This document shows positions 30,909 through 41,370 of a stretch of DNA of 64,000 bases, piece by piece. A model generated the notes under the pieces. The model worked only from the letters and a program-made list of their open reading frames with translations. It had not been told where the DNA came from and did not search any database. Source of the stretch: Streptomyces sp. ICC1 (GTDB lineage Bacteria; Actinomycetota; Actinomycetes; Streptomycetales; Streptomycetaceae); NCBI RefSeq assembly GCF_003287935.1, contig NZ_CP030287.1:3996267-4060266 (forward strand), read 5' to 3'. Numbering within the stretch: position 1 is the first letter of the stretch; each line of letters starts with the position of its first letter. A program made the position numbers and the translations under genes.

Positions 30909-31646
30909 TCAGTTCGGGCTCGTCGGGGCGCGGGTCAGGTCCACGGCCGGGAGCGAGGGGAGGTGGCGGATGACGGCCGTCTCCGCGCGCAGCAGCTTCA
31001 GCTCCTCCGCGAGGCGGGTCGCCGTGTCCGGGGCCTGGAGCAGGCGCTGCTTCGCCGGGATGTCCAGCACCGCCGCCGCCGCGACCAGGTACGAGACCAC
31101 GGACGGCTCGTCGGGCAGGTCCATGCTCGTCAGGGACCGCTCACGGGCCCCCGCCAGGCGCTTCTGGTAGTTCCGGAACGCCCGCAGCACGCCCTCGGCC
31201 AGCGCGCCCGCGCCCTCGCCCGAGTCCTCCGGAAGTTCCTCCAGCTCCGCCACCAGGTACGGACCCGACGCGTCGACCGACAGCAGGCGCACCCGGATCG
31301 TGCCGGTCGCCATCACCTCGAAGCTGCCGTCCTCCCGCTCCCGGATCGAGGCCGCGTCCGCGATGCAGCCCACCCGGTGGAAGGCCTGGACCGGGTCCGC
31401 GCCGAAGCCCGCGGTCGGGCCGCGCTCGGGCAGGGAGGTCTGGTCCGGCAGGCCGGGCGCGGTCGGGGCGACCTCCCGGCCGTCGCGGATCGCCACGACC
31501 GCGAAACGGCGCGGCTCGTCGTCGCCCGCCTTCAGCAGCTCGCGCATCATGGCGCGATAACGCTCCTCGAAGATGTTCAGCGGGAGGACGAGTCCCGGGA
31601 ACAGCACCGAGTTCAGCGGGAAGAGTGGCAGGCGAACGGTGGTCAC
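30909..31646 (-). CDS. Lon N-terminal substrate-binding domain protein
   Basis: 245 residues. The chain is a standalone LON_substr_bdg domain: VRLPLFPLNSVLFPGLVLPLNIFEERYRAMM, FAVVAIRDGREV, HRVGCIADAASIREREDGSFEVMATGTIRVRLL, then a helical region. No AAA or protease domain is attached. Such proteins are widespread in actinobacteria; role unproven. It lies 19 bp upstream of ybaK on the same strand and probably shares its transcript. Confidence 0.9.
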   Translation of the reverse strand: MTTVRLPLFPLNSVLFPGLVLPLNIFEERYRAMMRELLKAGDDEPRRFAVVAIRDGREVAPTAPGLPDQTSLPERGPTAGFGADPVQAFHRVGCIADAASIREREDGSFEVMATGTIRVRLLSVDASGPYLVAELEELPEDSGEGAGALAEGVLRAFRNYQKRLAGARERSLTSMDLPDEPSVVSYLVAAAAVLDIPAKQRLLQAPDTATRLAEELKLLRAETAVIRHLPSLPAVDLTRAPTSPN

Positions 31647-31743
31647 GAGGCACAGGGTAATGGCCGCGGGGCGCGGGGCGTGTCCCAGGGAACGGGGCGG
31701 ACCCGGCCCTGATCCCCGGGACAGCCCCGGGACAGCCCCGACG

Positions 31744-33345
31744 TCACCCCCGCCTCAGCAGGCGGGACGCGCCCGCCGCCACCGTCGTGGCCAGGATCCA
31801 GCCCACGATGACCAGCGCCGCCGCCCCCCACTGCCAGCCGCCCGTCTGGTTCCACTGGTCCTGCTGCCCGAGGTCGATCACCGGAAGCAGCAGGTCCAGG
31901 GCGTACAGGGAGGCGTTCCAGGCCGGATGCTCGTCCGCCTTGATCGCCGCGGGCTGGCCGTGCAGGTGGAAGACGACCGCGCCCGCCGCCCACAGGACGG
32001 CCATCCACAGAGCGGCCCGCCCCGGCCGGTAGCCGTAGACCACCGTCCAGTCCTGGAGGTACCCCCACGCCCGCAGCGCCGGCGGCAGCGTCGTGCGCCG
32101 CCTCCGCTGCTTGGCCAGCAGCACCTCCCGGGCGTCCGCGTCCTCCCCCGAGGCGCGCAGCACCGCGGCGAGCCGCTCGTACGGCTCGGGGGAGTACTCG
32201 GGGGTGGCCGCCTCGACCCACTCCAGCCGCCGGGCGAGCGGGAAGTGCCCCCGGGGCGCGAGGCTCTCGTAGCCGAAACCCTCCATCGAGACCCGGCCCG
32301 GGCCCGGCCAGCTCGTGGAGGCGTCCACGAGCTTGACCACGCGGGCCCCCGACAGCACCACCCGCCCCAGCTCCGGCCGCTCGCCCACGAACCGCAGCTC
32401 CGGGGTGTGGATGCGGCGCAGCGAGACCTCCTGGTCATCCGTGAGGGTGAACCGGGCCCCGTAGAAGTCGACGGCGTCCCCGAAGCGGCCGTCGTCCAGG
32501 CGCAGGCCGCCCCGGCACTCGAAGTGCTGCGCCCGCAGGCCCCGGGCGGGGGTCCGGCCGAACCCGTACGGCGGCGTGGAGGAGTCGGAGTCGCCCCGCG
32601 CGTAGTCCAGCGCGATCGAGGTCAGGTACAGGGTCCGCTCGACGGTGAGCTGCGGGGCGTTGAGCGCGCGGCGCCCGTCCGGATTGCGCAGGCGGGCCCC
32701 GCGCAGGTTCATCGACACGCCGACCTTGGCGCCGCGCAGGCTCACCTCCCCGTACGTCTCGAGCAGCTCCCCCTGGAAGTCCTGCGCCACCGACATCCCG
32801 TCCGCGGCCAGCGCCCGGCCCTTGCTGTCCCGCTGCACCACCGCCTCGCTGATCAGCAGGTCCGTGCCGATCTGCGCGTCGGTCAGCCGGATGCCCCGCG
32901 CCACCCGGCAGCGCCGCAGGTGCAGGTCGCCCTCGGTGTGCAGGCGGGCCGCGTCCAGCCGGGGTATCGCGCAGTTCACCAGGCGCAGGGTGCCGAAACG
33001 GGTCTCGGAGAGCTGCACCTCGCCGTCGAAGCGGCAGGACTGCAGCTCCACGTACGGGGCGACCGTGCCCCCGGACAGGTCGAGGCGGCCGGTGATCCGC
33101 ACCCCGCGCAGTTTCAGCGAGGCCACCCGGCCCGGCACCGGTCCCGGCCCGTGCAGCAGCAGGAGCGCCACCACCCGGGCGCGGACACTGCGCTCGGGGC
33201 CCCAGACCGTGTCGGCGTGCGGATCGTCCCGGTTCGCGGCGCGGGAGCTCAGATCGCAGACGCTACCGGTGCGGTACGCGCTCCACATGCGCTGTTCGGG
33301 GCCGGTGAGATCGGCCGGTTCCTCGCCCGCGCGCGCTTCGGCCAT
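31744..33345 (-). CDS. Pentapeptide-like repeat protein with C-terminal membrane segments
   Basis: 533 residues. Residues ~65-330 are a series of beta-helix coils typical of pentapeptide-repeat-like proteins: LKLRGVRITGRLDLSG, VELQSCRFDGEVQLSETRFG, LHLRRCRVARGIRLTDAQIG, VSLRGAKVGVSMNLRGARL. The C-terminal 130 residues hold two to three hydrophobic helices (RAALWMAVLWAAGAVVFHL, LYALDLLLPVID, WGAAALVIVGWILATTVAAGAS). Known in Streptomyces as an uncharacterised membrane or oxidoreductase-annotated family. No catalytic motif. Divergent from the his operon. Confidence 0.8.
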   Translation of the reverse strand: MAEARAGEEPADLTGPEQRMWSAYRTGSVCDLSSRAANRDDPHADTVWGPERSVRARVVALLLLHGPGPVPGRVASLKLRGVRITGRLDLSGGTVAPYVELQSCRFDGEVQLSETRFGTLRLVNCAIPRLDAARLHTEGDLHLRRCRVARGIRLTDAQIGTDLLISEAVVQRDSKGRALAADGMSVAQDFQGELLETYGEVSLRGAKVGVSMNLRGARLRNPDGRRALNAPQLTVERTLYLTSIALDYARGDSDSSTPPYGFGRTPARGLRAQHFECRGGLRLDDGRFGDAVDFYGARFTLTDDQEVSLRRIHTPELRFVGERPELGRVVLSGARVVKLVDASTSWPGPGRVSMEGFGYESLAPRGHFPLARRLEWVEAATPEYSPEPYERLAAVLRASGEDADAREVLLAKQRRRRTTLPPALRAWGYLQDWTVVYGYRPGRAALWMAVLWAAGAVVFHLHGQPAAIKADEHPAWNASLYALDLLLPVIDLGQQDQWNQTGGWQWGAAALVIVGWILATTVAAGASRLLRRG

Positions 33346-33433
33346 GGCGGCCCCCCTCCGCTGTCACGACGGATGGCACCGCGTGTACGCGAACGCTAAA
33401 CGGCCGCCGTGACATCCGGGAACGCCCGGGGCG

Positions 33434-33452
33434 TGTATCAGCCAGTGATACA
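33434..33452 (+). promoter_or_regulatory. Palindrome upstream of hisD, possible operator
   Basis: TGTATCA (33434-33440) and TGATACA (33446-33452) separated by GCCAG form a perfect 7+7 inverted repeat, 39 bp before the hisD start and inside the divergent promoter region. The AT-rich arms stand out in this sequence. A regulator of his genes or of the divergent membrane gene could bind here; none is identified. Confidence 0.5.
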
Positions 33453-33491
33453 GGCGAACGGTCGCGCGAGGCGGTCTGAGAGAATTGGCAG

Positions 33492-34814
33492 GTGATCTCT
33501 CGTATCGACCTGCGCGGTGACGCCCTCCCCGAGGGCGGCGCCCTGCGCGATCTGCTGCCCCGTGCCGAGTTCGACGTGGAAGCCGCCCTGGACAAGGTGC
33601 GGCCCATCTGCGAGGACGTCCATCATCGTGGGACGGCGGCGCTGATCGAGTACGCGCAGAAGTTCGACGGAGTGAAGCTCGAGCAGGTCAGGGTCCCGGT
33701 AGAGGCCATCAAGACCGCTCTCGACGAGCTCGACCCGGCCGTCCGCGCCGCCCTCGAGGAGTCGATCCGGCGCGCCCGGATCGTCCACCGCAACCAGCGC
33801 CGCACCGAGCACACCACCCAGGTGGTCCCCGGCGGAACGGTGACCGAGAAGTGGGTTCCGGTGGAGCGCGTGGGGCTGTACGCCCCGGGCGGCCGCTCGG
33901 TGTACCCGTCCTCCGTCGTCATGAACGTCGTACCGGCCCAGGAGGCGGGCGTCGAGTCGATCGCGCTCTCCTCCCCGCCGCAGGCGGAGTTCGACGGCCT
34001 GCCGCACCCGACGATCCTCGCGGCCTGCGCGCTGCTCGGCGTCGACGAGGTGTACGCGGCCGGCGGCGCCCAGGCCGTCGCGATGTTCGCGTACGGCACG
34101 GAGGAATGCGCACCGGCGAACATGGTGACCGGCCCCGGCAACATCTGGGTCGCCGCCGCCAAGCGCTACTTCACCGGCAAGATCGGCATCGACACCGAGG
34201 CCGGACCGACCGAGATCGCGGTCCTCGCGGACTCCACGGCCGATCCGGTCCACGTCGCCGCCGACCTGATCAGCCAGGCCGAGCACGACCCGCTGGCCGC
34301 CGCCGTGCTGGTGACGGACAGCGAGGAGCTCGCGGCCGCCGTCGAGAAGGAGCTGGAGCCGCAGGTCGCGGCGACCAAGCACATCGAGGACCGGATCAAG
34401 CCCGCGCTGGCCGGCCGGCAGTCCGCGATCGTGCTGGTCGACACCCTGGAGGACGGCCTCAAGGTCGTCGACGCCTACGGCGCCGAGCACCTGGAGATCC
34501 AGACGGCCGACGCGGCCGCCTGGGCCGCCCGCGTGCGCAACGCCGGCGCGATCTTCGTCGGCCCGTGGTCCCCGGTCTCCCTCGGCGACTACTGCGCCGG
34601 CTCCAACCACGTGCTGCCCACCGGCGGCTGCGCCTGCCACTCCTCCGGCCTGTCCGTGCAGTCCTTCCTGCGCGGCATCCACATCGTCGACTACACGCGG
34701 GACGCCCTCGCCGAGGTCACCCACCACGTGGTGACGCTCGCCGAGGCCGAGGACCTGCCCGCGCACGGCGCCGCCCTCAAGGCGCGCTTCGGATGGAAGG
34801 TTCCCCAGCAGTGA
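33492..34814 (+). CDS. hisD: Histidinol dehydrogenase
   Basis: 440 residues from GTG 33492. HisD oxidises L-histidinol to histidine in two NAD+-dependent steps at a Zn2+ site, the last steps of the pathway. Signatures: [71 protein letters not shown] (His/Glu/Asp metal and catalytic region includes SQAEHDP), [10 protein letters not shown]. Full length. First gene of an operon in which hisC, hisB, a small gene, hisH, priA, ridA and hisF follow with overlaps of 1-4 bases. Confidence 0.97.
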   Translation: MISRIDLRGDALPEGGALRDLLPRAEFDVEAALDKVRPICEDVHHRGTAALIEYAQKFDGVKLEQVRVPVEAIKTALDELDPAVRAALEESIRRARIVHRNQRRTEHTTQVVPGGTVTEKWVPVERVGLYAPGGRSVYPSSVVMNVVPAQEAGVESIALSSPPQAEFDGLPHPTILAACALLGVDEVYAAGGAQAVAMFAYGTEECAPANMVTGPGNIWVAAAKRYFTGKIGIDTEAGPTEIAVLADSTADPVHVAADLISQAEHDPLAAAVLVTDSEELAAAVEKELEPQVAATKHIEDRIKPALAGRQSAIVLVDTLEDGLKVVDAYGAEHLEIQTADAAAWAARVRNAGAIFVGPWSPVSLGDYCAGSNHVLPTGGCACHSSGLSVQSFLRGIHIVDYTRDALAEVTHHVVTLAEAEDLPAHGAALKARFGWKVPQQ

Positions 34815-35935
34815 GCGCGGAGACAGTGGACATCGGCATCGACGACCTCCCCATCCGGGACGAGCTGCGCGGCAAGACCCCGTACGGCGCCCCGCAGCTC
34901 GACGTGCCCGTCCAGCTGAACACCAACGAGAACCCGTACGGGCTGCCCGAGGCGATTGTCAGCCGCATCGCCGAGCGCGTCGCCGAGGCCGCCCGCACCC
35001 TCAACCGCTACCCCGACCGGGACGCGGTCGAGCTGCGCACCGAGCTGGCCGCCTACCTCACCCGTACCGGCAAGCACCCGGTCGCGCGGGAGAACGTGTG
35101 GGCCGCCAACGGCTCCAACGAGGTCCTCCAGCAGTTGCTGCAGACCTTCGGCGGGCCCGGGCGCACCGCGATCGGCTTCGAGCCCTCGTACTCGATGCAC
35201 GCGCTGATCGCGCGCGGCACCGGCACGGACTGGATCTCCGGACCGCGCCGCGAGGACTTCACCATCGACGTGGAGGCCGCCGAGCAGGCGATCGCCGCCC
35301 ACAAGCCCAACGTCGTCTTCATCACCTCGCCCAACAACCCCACGGGCACCGCGGTCGGGGCGGAGACGGTCCTGGCCCTCTACGAGGCCGCGCAGGAGGC
35401 CGGGCCCAGCCTGGTCATCGTCGACGAGGCCTACGTGGAGTTCAGTCACCGGGACTCGCTGCTGCCGCTGATCGAGGGCCGCCCGAACCTGGTGGTCTCC
35501 CGGACCATGTCCAAGGCCTTCGGCGCGGCCGGCCTGCGCCTGGGCTACCTGGCCGCGCACCCGGCCGTGGTCGACGCGGTCCAGCTCGTACGGCTGCCGT
35601 ACCACCTGTCGGCCGTCACCCAGGCGACCGCGCTGGCCGCCCTGGAGTTCACCGACACCCTGCTCGGCTACGTCGAGCAGCTCAAGGCCGAGCGCGACCG
35701 CCTGGTCGCCGAGCTGCGGGGCATCGGCTTCGAGGTCACCGACTCCGACTCGAACTTCGTGCAGTTCGGCCGGTTCGAGAATTCCCACACCGCCTGGCAG
35801 AAGATCCTCGACCGGGGCGTCCTGGTCCGGGACAACGGCGTACCGGGATGGCTGCGGGTCACCGCGGGCACCCCCGCCGAGAACGACGCGTTCCTGGAAG
35901 CGGTTCGCGCACTGAAGAAGGAGCAGCACGCATGA
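34811..35935 (+). CDS. hisC: Histidinol-phosphate aminotransferase
   Basis: 374 residues from GTG 34811, overlapping the hisD stop by four bases. A fold-type I PLP aminotransferase that converts imidazole-acetol phosphate and glutamate to histidinol phosphate. Motifs: [43 protein letters not shown], and the PLP lysine in [17 protein letters not shown]; the C-terminal [18 protein letters not shown] carries the substrate-carboxylate Arg. Full length. Confidence 0.97.
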   Translation: MSAETVDIGIDDLPIRDELRGKTPYGAPQLDVPVQLNTNENPYGLPEAIVSRIAERVAEAARTLNRYPDRDAVELRTELAAYLTRTGKHPVARENVWAANGSNEVLQQLLQTFGGPGRTAIGFEPSYSMHALIARGTGTDWISGPRREDFTIDVEAAEQAIAAHKPNVVFITSPNNPTGTAVGAETVLALYEAAQEAGPSLVIVDEAYVEFSHRDSLLPLIEGRPNLVVSRTMSKAFGAAGLRLGYLAAHPAVVDAVQLVRLPYHLSAVTQATALAALEFTDTLLGYVEQLKAERDRLVAELRGIGFEVTDSDSNFVQFGRFENSHTAWQKILDRGVLVRDNGVPGWLRVTAGTPAENDAFLEAVRALKKEQHA

Positions 35936-36525
35936 GCCGCATCGGACGGGTCGAACGGACCACCAAGGAGACCTCGGTCCTCGTCGAGATAAACCTCGAC
36001 GGCACGGGCAAGGTCGACGTCTCGACGGGCGTGGGCTTCTACGACCACATGCTCGACCAGCTCGGCCGCCACGGCCTCTTCGACCTCACGGTCAAGACCG
36101 AGGGCGACCTGCACATCGACAGCCACCACACCATCGAGGACAGCGCGCTCGCGCTCGGCGCCGCCTTCAAGCAGGCCCTCGGCGACAAGGTGGGCATCTA
36201 CCGCTTCGGCAACTGCACCGTGCCGCTCGACGAGTCCCTCGCGCAGGTGACCGTCGACCTGTCCGGCCGCCCCTACCTCGTGCACACCGAGCCCGAGAAC
36301 ATGGCGCCGATGATCGGCACGTACGACACGACGATGACCCGGCACATCTTCGAGTCCTTCGTCGCGCAGGCCCAGATCGCCCTGCACATCCACGTGCCGT
36401 ACGGGCGCAACGCCCACCACATCGTGGAGTGCCAGTTCAAGGCGCTGGCCCGGGCCCTGCGCTACGCCGCCGAATTCGACACCCGCGCGGCCGGGATCCT
36501 GCCTTCCACGAAGGGCGCCCTCTAG
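35932..36525 (+). CDS. hisB: Imidazoleglycerol-phosphate dehydratase
   Basis: 197 residues from ATG 35932, overlapping hisC by four bases. Dehydrates imidazole-glycerol phosphate to imidazole-acetol phosphate using Mn2+. Conserved metal-binding and signature elements: [52 protein letters not shown] and the acidic [10 protein letters not shown]. It is the monofunctional bacterial enzyme, without the phosphatase domain found in enterobacteria. Confidence 0.97.
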   Translation: MSRIGRVERTTKETSVLVEINLDGTGKVDVSTGVGFYDHMLDQLGRHGLFDLTVKTEGDLHIDSHHTIEDSALALGAAFKQALGDKVGIYRFGNCTVPLDESLAQVTVDLSGRPYLVHTEPENMAPMIGTYDTTMTRHIFESFVAQAQIALHIHVPYGRNAHHIVECQFKALARALRYAAEFDTRAAGILPSTKGAL

Positions 36526-36526
36526 C

Positions 36527-36694
36527 GTGAACGGGCTCAACACGATCCTGATCGTCCTCGGCCTCTTCCTGGCCGGCGGCGTCTACTCCTTCCAGAAGCA
36601 GCAGATGCCCAAGTCGGTCGTCGTCCTGCTCGCCTTCGGCTCCGTGATGTGCCTGGTCGCCGGAGTCCTGCGGATCCAGGGAATTTGGGAGTGA
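36527..36694 (+). CDS. 55-aa single- or double-pass membrane protein within the his operon
   Basis: GTG 36527, one base after the hisB stop, to TGA 36694, overlapping the hisH start. Product: [20 protein letters not shown], then [26 protein letters not shown], two hydrophobic helices around a short basic turn. Tight spacing on both sides implies translational coupling. Similar small frames occur at this place in other Streptomyces his operons. Function unknown. Confidence 0.75.
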   Translation: MNGLNTILIVLGLFLAGGVYSFQKQQMPKSVVVLLAFGSVMCLVAGVLRIQGIWE

Positions 36695-37359
36695 GTGCCA
36701 TACACCCCTCAATGGGCAAAAGGGCCACCAAGAAGGTCGTCGTCTTCGACTACGGCTTCGGCAACGTCCGCTCCGCCGAGCGCGCGCTCGCGCGCGCGGG
36801 CGCGGACGTGGAGATCACCCGCGACTACGACCGGGCCATGGACGCCGACGGGCTCCTCGTCCCCGGCGTCGGCGCCTACTCCGCCTGCATGAAGGGGCTG
36901 AAGGAGGCGCGCGGCGACTGGATCATCGGCCGCCGGCTCTCCGGCGGCCGCCCGGTCATGGGCATCTGCGTCGGCATGCAGATCCTCTTCGAGCGCGGCA
37001 TCGAGCACGGCGTGGAGACCGAAGGCCTCGACGAGTGGCCCGGCACGGTCGGCCCGCTCAAGGCCCCGATCGTCCCCCACATGGGCTGGAACACCGTCGA
37101 GGCGCCGGCCGACAGCCAGGCCTTCGCCGGCCTGGACGAGGACGCCCGCTTCTACTTCGTGCACTCCTACGCGGCCCACGACTGGTCCCTGGAAGTCACC
37201 AACCCGCTGATCAAGGCCCCCAAGGTCACGTGGGCCACGCACGGCGAGCGGTTCGTCGCGGCGGTGGAGAACGGGGCCCTGTGGGCCACCCAGTTCCACC
37301 CCGAGAAGTCCGGGGACGCCGGCGCCCAGCTCCTCACCAACTGGATCGAGACCCTGTGA
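36691..37359 (+). CDS. hisH: Imidazole glycerol phosphate synthase, glutaminase subunit
   Basis: 222 residues if GTG 36691 is used (overlap with the 55-aa gene); ATG 36712 is the other option. HisH releases ammonia from glutamine and passes it to HisF. Catalytic triad visible: Cys in [15 protein letters not shown], His and Glu in [28 protein letters not shown] and [11 protein letters not shown] are the N-terminal class I amidotransferase motifs. Its TGA overlaps the priA start (TGATG). Confidence 0.96.
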   Translation: MSAIHPSMGKRATKKVVVFDYGFGNVRSAERALARAGADVEITRDYDRAMDADGLLVPGVGAYSACMKGLKEARGDWIIGRRLSGGRPVMGICVGMQILFERGIEHGVETEGLDEWPGTVGPLKAPIVPHMGWNTVEAPADSQAFAGLDEDARFYFVHSYAAHDWSLEVTNPLIKAPKVTWATHGERFVAAVENGALWATQFHPEKSGDAGAQLLTNWIETL

Positions 37360-38093
37360 TGACGACCTCGAAGAAGCTCGAGCTGCTTCCCGCGGTGGAC
37401 GTGCGGGACGGCCAGGCCGTCCGCCTCGTCCACGGCGTCTCCGGCAGCGAGACCTCCTACGGCTCCCCGCTCCAGGCCGCCCTCGCCTGGCAGGCCTCCG
37501 GCGCCGAGTGGCTGCACCTGGTCGACCTCGACGCCGCCTTCGGCACCGGTGACAACCGCGCGCTCGTCGCCGAGATCACCGGCGCCATGGACATCAAGGT
37601 CGAGCTGTCCGGCGGCATCCGCGACGACGCCACGCTCGCCGCGGCCCTCGCCACCGGCTGCACCCGCGTCAACCTCGGCACCGCCGCCCTGGAGACCCCC
37701 GAGTGGGCCGCCAAGGCCATCGCCGAGCACGGCGACAAGATCGCGGTCGGCCTCGACGTGCGCGGCACCACCCTCAAGGGCCGCGGCTGGACCAGCGAGG
37801 GCGGGGACCTCTACGAGACCCTCGCCCGCCTGGACTCCGAGGGCTGCGCCCGGTACGTCGTCACCGACATCGGCAAGGACGGCACCCTCACCGGCCCCAA
37901 CCTGGAGCTGCTGAGAGACGTCTGCGCCGCCACCGACCGGCCCGTCGTCGCCTCCGGCGGCATCTCCTCCCTCGACGACCTGCGCGCACTGGCCGGCCTG
38001 GTCGGGGCCGGCGTCGAGGGCGCGATCGTAGGCAAGGCCCTGTACGCCAAGGCGTTCACGCTCGAAGAAGCCCTGAAGGTGGTCTCCGCATGA
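37359..38093 (+). CDS. priA: Bifunctional HisA/TrpF isomerase PriA
   Basis: 244 residues from ATG 37359. In Streptomyces this (beta-alpha)8 barrel isomerises both ProFAR (HisA reaction) and phosphoribosyl-anthranilate (TrpF reaction). [18 protein letters not shown] carries the first catalytic Asp and [16 protein letters not shown] the second; SGGIRDD and [11 protein letters not shown] are the phosphate-binding loops. [15 protein letters not shown] is also typical. No separate trpF is seen in the window, so the dual role is expected. Confidence 0.93.
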   Translation: MTTSKKLELLPAVDVRDGQAVRLVHGVSGSETSYGSPLQAALAWQASGAEWLHLVDLDAAFGTGDNRALVAEITGAMDIKVELSGGIRDDATLAAALATGCTRVNLGTAALETPEWAAKAIAEHGDKIAVGLDVRGTTLKGRGWTSEGGDLYETLARLDSEGCARYVVTDIGKDGTLTGPNLELLRDVCAATDRPVVASGGISSLDDLRALAGLVGAGVEGAIVGKALYAKAFTLEEALKVVSA

Positions 38094-38494
38094 GTTCCGA
38101 GAACAATTCAGACGTCCGGCGCATCTCCTCCGGCGGTCCGTACGAGGACGTCCTCGGCTACTCGCGCGCCGTGCAGCTCCCCACCGGCCTGGTCCTGGTC
38201 TCCGGCTGCACCGGGGCCGACGCGGGCGGCCCGTACGACCAGGCCATGAAGGCCTTCGACGTGGCCTTCAAGGCCCTGGAGAAGGCCGGGCTCGGCCCCG
38301 AGCACGTGGTCCGCACCCGCCTCTACCTCACGCACGCCCGGGACGTGGACGAGGTCGGCCGCGCCCACAAGGAGCTCTTCGACAAGGTCCGCCCCGCCGC
38401 GACGATGATCATCGTCAACGGGTTCGTCGACCCGAGCATGGTCGTCGAGGTGGAGGTCGAGGCCTTCGGCCCCGTCGCCGGAGGCTCCGCATGA
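38090..38494 (+). CDS. RidA/YjgF family protein
   Basis: 134 residues from ATG 38090, overlapping priA and hisF by four bases each. RidA proteins form trimers that hydrolyse reactive enamine/imine intermediates released by PLP enzymes. Visible motifs: [47 protein letters not shown] (the conserved Arg), [16 protein letters not shown]. Being locked between two his genes, it may remove intermediates generated in the pathway, or simply be a stable passenger. Confidence 0.93.
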   Translation: MSSENNSDVRRISSGGPYEDVLGYSRAVQLPTGLVLVSGCTGADAGGPYDQAMKAFDVAFKALEKAGLGPEHVVRTRLYLTHARDVDEVGRAHKELFDKVRPAATMIIVNGFVDPSMVVEVEVEAFGPVAGGSA

Positions 38495-39246
38495 CCCTCG
38501 CCGTACGGGTGATCCCCTGCCTGGACGTCGACAACGGCCGGGTCGTCAAGGGCGTCAACTTCCAGAACCTGCGCGACGCCGGCGACCCGGTCGAGATGGC
38601 CAAGCTCTACGACGCCGAAGGCGCCGACGAGCTGACCTTCCTCGACATCACCGCTTCCTCCGGGAACCGCGAGACCACCTACGACGTGGTGCGCCGCACC
38701 GCCGAGCAGGTCTTCATCCCGCTGACCGTGGGCGGCGGGGTACGCACCGCCGACGACGTGGACAAGCTGCTGAGGGCCGGCGCCGACAAGGTCGGCGTGA
38801 ACACCGCCGCCATCGCCCGGCCCGAGCTCATCCAGGAGATCGCGGAGCGCTTCGGCCGGCAGGTGCTCGTCCTGTCCGTGGACGCGCGCCGCACGGAGTC
38901 CGGTTCGTTCGAGGTGACCACCCACGGCGGCCGGCGCAGCGCCGGCATCGACGCCGTCGAGTGGGCCCACCGGGCGGCCGAACTGGGCGCCGGGGAAATC
39001 CTGTTGAACTCGATGGACGCGGACGGTACCAAGGACGGCTACGACACCGAGATGATCGCGGCCGTGCGCAAGCACGTCACGGTCCCGGTGATCGCCTCGG
39101 GCGGCGCGGGCACCCTCGCGCACTTCCCGCCGGCGATCGCGGCGGGCGCCGACGCGGTGCTCGCGGCGTCGGTGTTCCACTTCGGCGACCTGCGCATCGG
39201 GCAGGTCAAGGACGCGCTGCGCGAGGCGGGCCACCCGGTCCGCTGA
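38491..39246 (+). CDS. hisF: Imidazole glycerol phosphate synthase, cyclase subunit
   Basis: 251 residues from ATG 38491. With HisH it makes imidazole-glycerol phosphate and AICAR. Catalytic Asp 11 and 130 equivalents: [18 protein letters not shown] and [42 protein letters not shown] and [11 protein letters not shown] are the phosphate loops. Full length. The next gene starts 19 bp later. Confidence 0.97.
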   Translation: MTLAVRVIPCLDVDNGRVVKGVNFQNLRDAGDPVEMAKLYDAEGADELTFLDITASSGNRETTYDVVRRTAEQVFIPLTVGGGVRTADDVDKLLRAGADKVGVNTAAIARPELIQEIAERFGRQVLVLSVDARRTESGSFEVTTHGGRRSAGIDAVEWAHRAAELGAGEILLNSMDADGTKDGYDTEMIAAVRKHVTVPVIASGGAGTLAHFPPAIAAGADAVLAASVFHFGDLRIGQVKDALREAGHPVR

Positions 39247-39265
39247 GGTTTTCCCTGGGGGCGGG

Positions 39266-40570
39266 TTGAACGGGAACGTCAAGGGCAACGGCGAAGCCGG
39301 GGGCGGAACCGCGACCGGGGCCGGGGCCCGGGTCGGGGCCGGGGCCGGCCGCAGCGTGTGGCGCGACGCCAACGTGCTGCGCTGGCTCGCCGCCTACGGG
39401 TCGTCGCTCGTCGGGGACGGCGTCTACTTCCTCGCCCTCGGCTGGGCGGCGGCCCAGACGGCCGGCCCGGCCGAGGTCGGCCTGGTCATGGCCGTCGGCG
39501 CGGTGCCGCGCGCGCTGCTCATGCTGGGCGGCGGGGTCGTCGCCGACCGGTTCGGCCCGCGGCTGGTCGTCATCTCCTCGGACGCCGTGCGCTGCGCGGT
39601 GATCCTGGGCCTGGCCCTGCTGGCCGCCCTCACCTCCCCGGGCCTGTGGGCGCTGGTCCTGGTCGCCCTGGTCTTCGGCGTCGTGGACGCGCTGTTCATG
39701 CCGGCCGTGGGGGCCCTGCCGCCGCGGATCGCCGCCCGCGGGCAGCTGGTACGGGTCCAGGGCCTGCGCAGCCTGGCCGAACGCGTCGGCCACACCGCCG
39801 GGCCGCCCGTGGCGGGGCTGGCGATGGGCCTCGGCGGACCGGCGGCGGCCTTCGGGGTGGCTTCGGCGCTGTTCGGGCTCTCGCTGGTGCTGCTGCTGGC
39901 GGTACGCATCTCCCCGTCGGCCGGCCCCGCCGCCGCCCCCGACTGGGGGAGTTCCGAGACGCCCTGGCAGCAGCTGCGCTCGGGGATCGGGTACATCCGC
40001 GGGCACGGCCTGATAGGGCCCCTGGTGCTGTCCGGGGCGCTGAGCCAGCTGGGCACGTCCGCCCCGATGACGCTGGGGCTGATCCTGGTCGCGGGGGACC
40101 GCGGCTGGGGGCCGGCCGGGGTCGGCTGGATCGTCGGCGGCATGGGCGTCGGCGCGGCGGCGAGCGCGCTGCTGCTGACCCTGATCCCGAGGTTCCCCCG
40201 GGCCGGGGCGGTCCAGAACCTCACCCTGATCGTCGGCTCGGCGGGCATCGGCGCGCTGGTCCTGGCACCGAACCTGGCCGTCGCGGTCGCGCTGGCGGTG
40301 CTGACGGGGCTGGTCTGCGGGATCTGCGGCGGGCTGGCCGTCGCGCTGATCCAGACGGCGACGGACCCCGCGTACCTGGGGCGGGTCAGTTCGGTGATGG
40401 CCTTCACGGCGGTCGGGCTGGCTCCGCTGGCGTACCCCGTGTTCGGCTTCGCCGCCGGGCTGTGGGGGGTGACCCCGGTCTTCCTCGCGGGGGCCGCGGT
40501 GAGCATGGCGGGGGCGATCGTCGGCACCTGCGCCCCCGCCGTCCGCCGCGCGGAGCTGGCCTTCGCCTGA
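39266..40570 (+). CDS. MFS transporter
   Basis: 434 residues from TTG 39266; later starts such as GTG 39358 would remove the low-complexity Gly-rich N-terminus. Twelve hydrophobic helices with typical MFS loops: WLAAYGSSLVGDGVYFLALGW, GGGVVADRFGPRLVVISSD (motif A), VDALFMPAVGALPPRIAARGQLVRVQGLRSLAERVGHTAGP, then a second bundle of six. It resembles the drug/efflux-type MFS proteins of actinobacteria. It lies at the end of the his operon, 19 bp after hisF; substrate unknown. Confidence 0.88.
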   Translation: MNGNVKGNGEAGGGTATGAGARVGAGAGRSVWRDANVLRWLAAYGSSLVGDGVYFLALGWAAAQTAGPAEVGLVMAVGAVPRALLMLGGGVVADRFGPRLVVISSDAVRCAVILGLALLAALTSPGLWALVLVALVFGVVDALFMPAVGALPPRIAARGQLVRVQGLRSLAERVGHTAGPPVAGLAMGLGGPAAAFGVASALFGLSLVLLLAVRISPSAGPAAAPDWGSSETPWQQLRSGIGYIRGHGLIGPLVLSGALSQLGTSAPMTLGLILVAGDRGWGPAGVGWIVGGMGVGAAASALLLTLIPRFPRAGAVQNLTLIVGSAGIGALVLAPNLAVAVALAVLTGLVCGICGGLAVALIQTATDPAYLGRVSSVMAFTAVGLAPLAYPVFGFAAGLWGVTPVFLAGAAVSMAGAIVGTCAPAVRRAELAFA

Positions 40571-40644
40571 TTCCTCGTCGACGCGCCCGTCGGGGTGCCG
40601 CCACCGCCACCGCCACCGTCCGCGTGGTGCGGGGCCGGGAGGGA

Positions 40645-41277
40645 TCAGATGCCGAGCTGGGCCACCGTGAGCTTCGCGACGGCCTCCTTCGGGCCGTCCA
40701 GTTCCACCGCCGCCGAAGCCTGCCGGCCGAAGCAGAACAGGGTCAGCTCGCCCGGTTCGCCGGTCACCGTCACCACCGGCGCGCCCTTGTGGGCCACCGC
40801 CGTCTGGCCGTTCGGACGGCGCAGCACCAGGCCCACCGGGGAGCGGCGGCCCGCCAGCCGGGACAGCTTCTCCAGCCGGGACCACAGGGAGTCGGAGAAG
40901 ACCGGGTCCAGGGTCCGCGGGGACCAGTCCGGCTGAGCGCGGCGCACGTCCTCGGCGTGGACGTAGAACTCCACCGCGTTCGCGACCTCGTCGATCTGCT
41001 TCAGCGAGTACACCGACAGCTTCGGCGGCCCGGTGCGGAGCAGCTGGACGAGCTCCTCGTACGGCTTGGCCGCGTACTCCTCCATCGCCTTGTCCAGGCG
41101 GCCCTTCAGAACGTTCAGCAGCAGCCCGCCCGCCGCGTCGGGGCGGCGCTCCCGGACCACCACGTGGGCGGCGAGCTCCCGGGTCCGCCAGCCGTCGCAC
41201 AGCGTCGGCGCCTCCGGTCCGGCCGATTCCAACAGGTCCGCCAGCAGCAGTCGTTCGCGCTTCGCATGGGTAGACAT
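40645..41277 (-). CDS. TIGR03085 family protein (MDMPI/DinB-like)
   Basis: 210 residues from ATG 41277. Begins KRERLLLADLLESAGPEAPTLCDGWRTRELAAHVVVRERRPDA, the metal-binding four-helix bundle of mycothiol-dependent isomerase-like proteins with the conserved His in AAHVVVRE. Later FYVHAEDVRRAQPDW and a C-terminal SCP2-like beta domain (TVTGEPGELTLFCFGRQ). This is the TIGR03085 actinobacterial family; probable thiol-dependent transferase, unproven. It converges on the MFS gene and is divergent from hisI. Confidence 0.88.
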   Translation of the reverse strand: MSTHAKRERLLLADLLESAGPEAPTLCDGWRTRELAAHVVVRERRPDAAGGLLLNVLKGRLDKAMEEYAAKPYEELVQLLRTGPPKLSVYSLKQIDEVANAVEFYVHAEDVRRAQPDWSPRTLDPVFSDSLWSRLEKLSRLAGRRSPVGLVLRRPNGQTAVAHKGAPVVTVTGEPGELTLFCFGRQASAAVELDGPKEAVAKLTVAQLGI

Positions 41278-41370
41278 GGCGGCCAGCCTACGGCCGGGAC
41301 CCGGCCCGTGGCTGCTCATCAGGCGGACAGGGATCCTTGACCGCTCCCCGGGCGCGGCACAATGGCGTCC

